NCBI RefSeq assembly: GCF_900111075.1
Contig: NZ_FOFZ01000003.1
Span: forward strand, 248,001-312,000
Length of the DNA stretch: 64,000 nucleotides
Direction of reading: 5' to 3'
Source of the DNA: Flavobacterium frigoris
Lineage (GTDB): Bacteria > Bacteroidota > Bacteroidia > Flavobacteriales > Flavobacteriaceae
Shown here: positions 61,768-64,000 of the stretch, piece after piece
Layout of the letters: the number at the start of each line of letters is the position of its first letter
Numbering within the stretch: the stretch's first letter is position 1
The notes under the pieces: generated by a model
What the model saw: the letters and a program-made list of their open reading frames with translations, nothing else
What the model was told of the DNA's origin: nothing
The model's database searches: none
Program-made: the position numbers and the translations under genes

Positions 61768-62931
61768 TTAATATGGCTGTTGCTTGTAGTTATTTTCGAT
61801 CTCTGCAATTCGTTTCGTTAGCGTTGGAATGTCAACAAATTGAGGGCCGATTTCAATAGCTTTTTGATAATAAGGCAACACAACTTTAGGATAACTTTGT
61901 TTTTTAAATTGGTTTTCTTCCTCTGACATTTTTTTATCACGAATACTACCAAACTTTAATAAAAGGTGAGTTGCTTTTTGTAATTCAAAAGGTTGCTGTC
62001 TTTCTTTAATTTTATCTATTAAGTTATAGAATTCAGAATCATTTTTATTTATGTCAGCTTTATTTTCATATCTAGTAATTTGCTCTCTAATTTCTATAGT
62101 TTCAACATTTTGAAAATATACGTTTATATTATTACCTGCCCATATATCGTGTTCTTCTTCATACCAAATTCCTGAATCATGCCACTCGCCATAAAACTGA
62201 ACGGCATTTTTTATTCGAAAACCTTTTAATCCTTCATCAGAACCCAATATTGTTATTTTGGACTCATTAGGAAAAAAACCGGTCACCTCTTTATCTACAA
62301 TATATGAATCAAAAGAATCTAAATAAAGCTTTTTAAAAGTATCAAAGAATATAATTACATTATCGATTTTTGGATTTAAAAAAGTATCAATATTAAACCA
62401 AGATCTTCCAACTCCGCCAATTGAGATTGTTTCTGAATCATGCATTTTGTAATCTTCATCACTTAAAGAATAAGCAGAATGGAAATATGTATTTCTTATT
62501 TCTTTATGATGATTGTCATTAAAAAAAGCTATGATATTTCGTTTTCCTGCGTCATCTAATAACTCGACAAGGAAATCCTGTTTTTCACCGATTCCTAATA
62601 GGCGTTCATATTTTTTTGTTTTCCAAAATAAATATGAAGAGCCTTTTTGTCCAAGCTTGATTTTGCAAAGACTTCCGATAATATTATAAAAATCACTGTT
62701 TTCAAAAAAAGTTGAATAGATTAATGTACCAACTCTAGTCTTTTCTTTATCAGAATGTATAGTATATAATTGTTTGTAAAATTCTATTGCTTCAAACCAC
62801 TCATGCAAATTTGTGGTTAACTTTTTCGTACCCATTCCTTTGTAATTGATAAGTATCAATACAAAATCAAACTCACTTTTTTGCTTTGCTTCCTCAAAGA
62901 GTGAAGTTAAATCATTAATTACATCTTGCAT
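61768..62931 (-). CDS. Uncharacterised protein with HEPN-type RNTYFH motif
   Basis: A 387-aa protein whose family I do not recognise. Within the first 160 residues a helical region contains HHKEIRNTYFHSAY; R146-N-T-Y-F-H151 fits the catalytic RX4-6H pattern of HEPN nucleases. A middle beta-rich part follows, and the C-terminal region (YPKVVLPYYQKAIEIGPQF) is TPR-like. It is the first gene of an operon with the AbiJ-like gene (15-bp gap). A defence function is inferred from motif and position. Confidence 0.55.
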   Translation of the reverse strand: MQDVINDLTSLFEEAKQKSEFDFVLILINYKGMGTKKLTTNLHEWFEAIEFYKQLYTIHSDKEKTRVGTLIYSTFFENSDFYNIIGSLCKIKLGQKGSSYLFWKTKKYERLLGIGEKQDFLVELLDDAGKRNIIAFFNDNHHKEIRNTYFHSAYSLSDEDYKMHDSETISIGGVGRSWFNIDTFLNPKIDNVIIFFDTFKKLYLDSFDSYIVDKEVTGFFPNESKITILGSDEGLKGFRIKNAVQFYGEWHDSGIWYEEEHDIWAGNNINVYFQNVETIEIREQITRYENKADINKNDSEFYNLIDKIKERQQPFELQKATHLLLKFGSIRDKKMSEEENQFKKQSYPKVVLPYYQKAIEIGPQFVDIPTLTKRIAEIENNYKQQPY

Positions 62932-63295
62932 ATCGATAGTTATATTGTTATTACCGGAATATTGTTGATAATTACCGTAACTTGTTTATACCAGCCACAA
63001 AATAGCTACAATCCACCCAAATTAGGTTGGGTTTGTTCGAAAAAATACCTTTTTACTATAGCAAACCTACAAAACCATTTATACTATTCTTTACGGTTTC
63101 CCACATTATCAGAAAAAAATAAAATGTATATTAAAAAAGATGTCTAAGCATCTTTTCCTTCATAGTATTATTTCAGTCTCAAAAATCCGCAGCTTAAAAC
63201 CAGTACTTTTTAAACTGCCTCAGGTTTCCTTCAATACAAGTTTCATTATTAGCTTTTCAAGCCCAACGAAGCCTTAACTGTTAGCGGTATGCTTT
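62932..63295. repeat. Intergenic region with attC-like element A5
   Basis: The right end (63224-63290) is repeat A5: AGGTTTCCTTCAATAC, TTTCATTATTAGC, AAGCCCAACGAAGCCT, ending TTAACTGTTAGCGGTATGC right by the stop of the KwaB-like gene. Near 63016-63032 a small hairpin CCCAAATTAGGTTGGG is seen. No gene is visible in the rest. Confidence 0.6.
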
Positions 63296-64000
63296 TTAAT
63301 TATTTTCAACTTCATTCTCTTCCTCTACTTCAATACCATCTTTTGCTAAACTATCATAATACAGTTTTGTCAGTTCCGAAGTTAGCAAGTCATCATTTAA
63401 TATTTTAATTAGTAAATCTTTTGAAACACGAGTATCTAAATTAAATTGAGTACCTTCTGGATTATATCTCATTTTCTTTTTAGTGAGAGGATGATTTTTC
63501 GCGAAATTTATTATGTCTGCTACTGGAATGTTAAGCTTTATTACAGGAGAGAATTTTGCAACTTTAGTAAGCTTTCTAGCAAAACTAACATTGTTAACTA
63601 ATTCATTTAAGCTATCAATGTTTGCAACAATTTGCATATCATTAATTGCCTCAATACTTAATAAAGCTTCTCGTGTTATCACATCGTGAAATCCAAAACT
63701 TCTTTCAATTGATGCTAAATCTATAATTATGATCTCACCAGCAATTCTCATTACTTGAAACTTCGCAGTAATTCTTAAAAGCTGATCTTCAAACTTTTCA
63801 AGTCTTTGATTTGATTTTTTAAATATATGTCCACCTCTTCCAATTACTTCAACAGGAGATAACTTTTTATACAAGGTCAATTCGTTATTGTCATCTGCGA
63901 GTAAAATGACTAAAGACTTGATTGATGAAAGTTGGCTTACCTGAAAATCAAAAGTTTGTAAATTATCATTTCCAATAACACTTTCCAAAAGTTCTAATTC
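63296..64000 (-). CDS. KwaB-like (DUF4868) protein, 3' part, cut by the window
   Basis: The minus-strand frame is open to the window end (codons before the apparent TTG start at 63988 are also coding-like), so the N terminus lies outside. The visible 235 codons carry the DUF4868 pattern: SFARKLTKVAKFSPVIKL, then LIKILNDDLLTSELTKLYY near the end. KwaB with the membrane protein KwaA forms the anti-phage system Kiwa. A kwaA gene should lie just beyond 64000 on the same strand. Identification is by recalled family pattern. Confidence 0.7.
   Translation of the reverse strand, partial: ELELLESVIGNDNLQTFDFQVSQLSSIKSLVILLADDNNELTLYKKLSPVEVIGRGGHIFKKSNQRLEKFEDQLLRITAKFQVMRIAGEIIIIDLASIERSFGFHDVITREALLSIEAINDMQIVANIDSLNELVNNVSFARKLTKVAKFSPVIKLNIPVADIINFAKNHPLTKKKMRYNPEGTQFNLDTRVSKDLLIKILNDDLLTSELTKLYYDSLAKDGIEVEEENEVENN

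Noticed and set aside
63296..64000. Claiming a complete Kiwa system
   Set aside because: Only the C-terminal part of a KwaB-like protein is visible and no KwaA is in the window.

Overview
The window looks like a chromosomal piece of a Flavobacterium-type member of the Bacteroidota. This rests on strong A+T bias, family-typical proteins (FAD/Fe-S oxidoreductase, TonB-linked barrel, GHL10 hydrolase, a tRNA-Ser-linked Bacteroidota tyrosine recombinase) and several promoters of the Bacteroidota form TTG-N17..20-TAnnTTTG, for example before the thr leader, yebC, parD, a peroxiredoxin and tRNA-Ser. No species can be named from the sequence alone.

Layout. 1-9.1 kb: start of gyrA (minus, cut by the window), clpC, a retropepsin-RimK fusion, a DUF421 protein, the phosphate transporter pair pit/DUF47 and hutH. 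9.5-14.6 kb: thrA-thrB-thrC preceded by a short, very Thr-rich leader ORF, which looks like an unannotated attenuation control. 15-27.4 kb: core genes (YceI-like lipoprotein, hybrid histidine kinase, GNAT, DUF3037/HipA-like pair, NAD(P)HX dehydratase, gcvT, S41 protease, yebC, DMT transporter). 27.4-33.4 kb: accessory stretch with parDE, an IS91-type transposase remnant, an outer-membrane barrel receptor, a membrane-anchored LuxR-type regulator and a two-motif aspartyl protease. 33.5-53.6 kb: core genes again: amino-acid permease, D-lactate-dehydrogenase-like FAD/Fe-S protein, a GHL10-AmpG-NagZ cell-wall recycling operon, nhaC, a peroxiredoxin/thioredoxin group, and the operon tpx-dgkA-ftsK-lolA-lptF/G-ribBA.

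53.77-64 kb: tRNA-Ser(UGA), its terminator, then a tyrosine recombinase and an accessory island that runs off the window. It carries an AraC-type membrane regulator, a signal peptidase I, an alpha/beta hydrolase and, all on the minus strand, defence-type genes: a TIGR02391-like protein, an AbiJ-like protein, an unrecognised protein with a HEPN-like motif, and the 3' part of a KwaB-like (DUF4868) protein.

The most unusual structure is a set of palindromic elements that sit directly 3' of accessory genes in both accessory stretches. Each pairs a gene-distal GTTNNNNCA-type core with a matching inverted core 5' of the same gene, as integron cassettes do (attC R'' pairing with the cassette's own 5' end). 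No integron integrase is visible, so these may be integrase-less cassette arrays (CALIN-like) or an unrelated cassette system. This is inference from repeat architecture, not proof of mobility.
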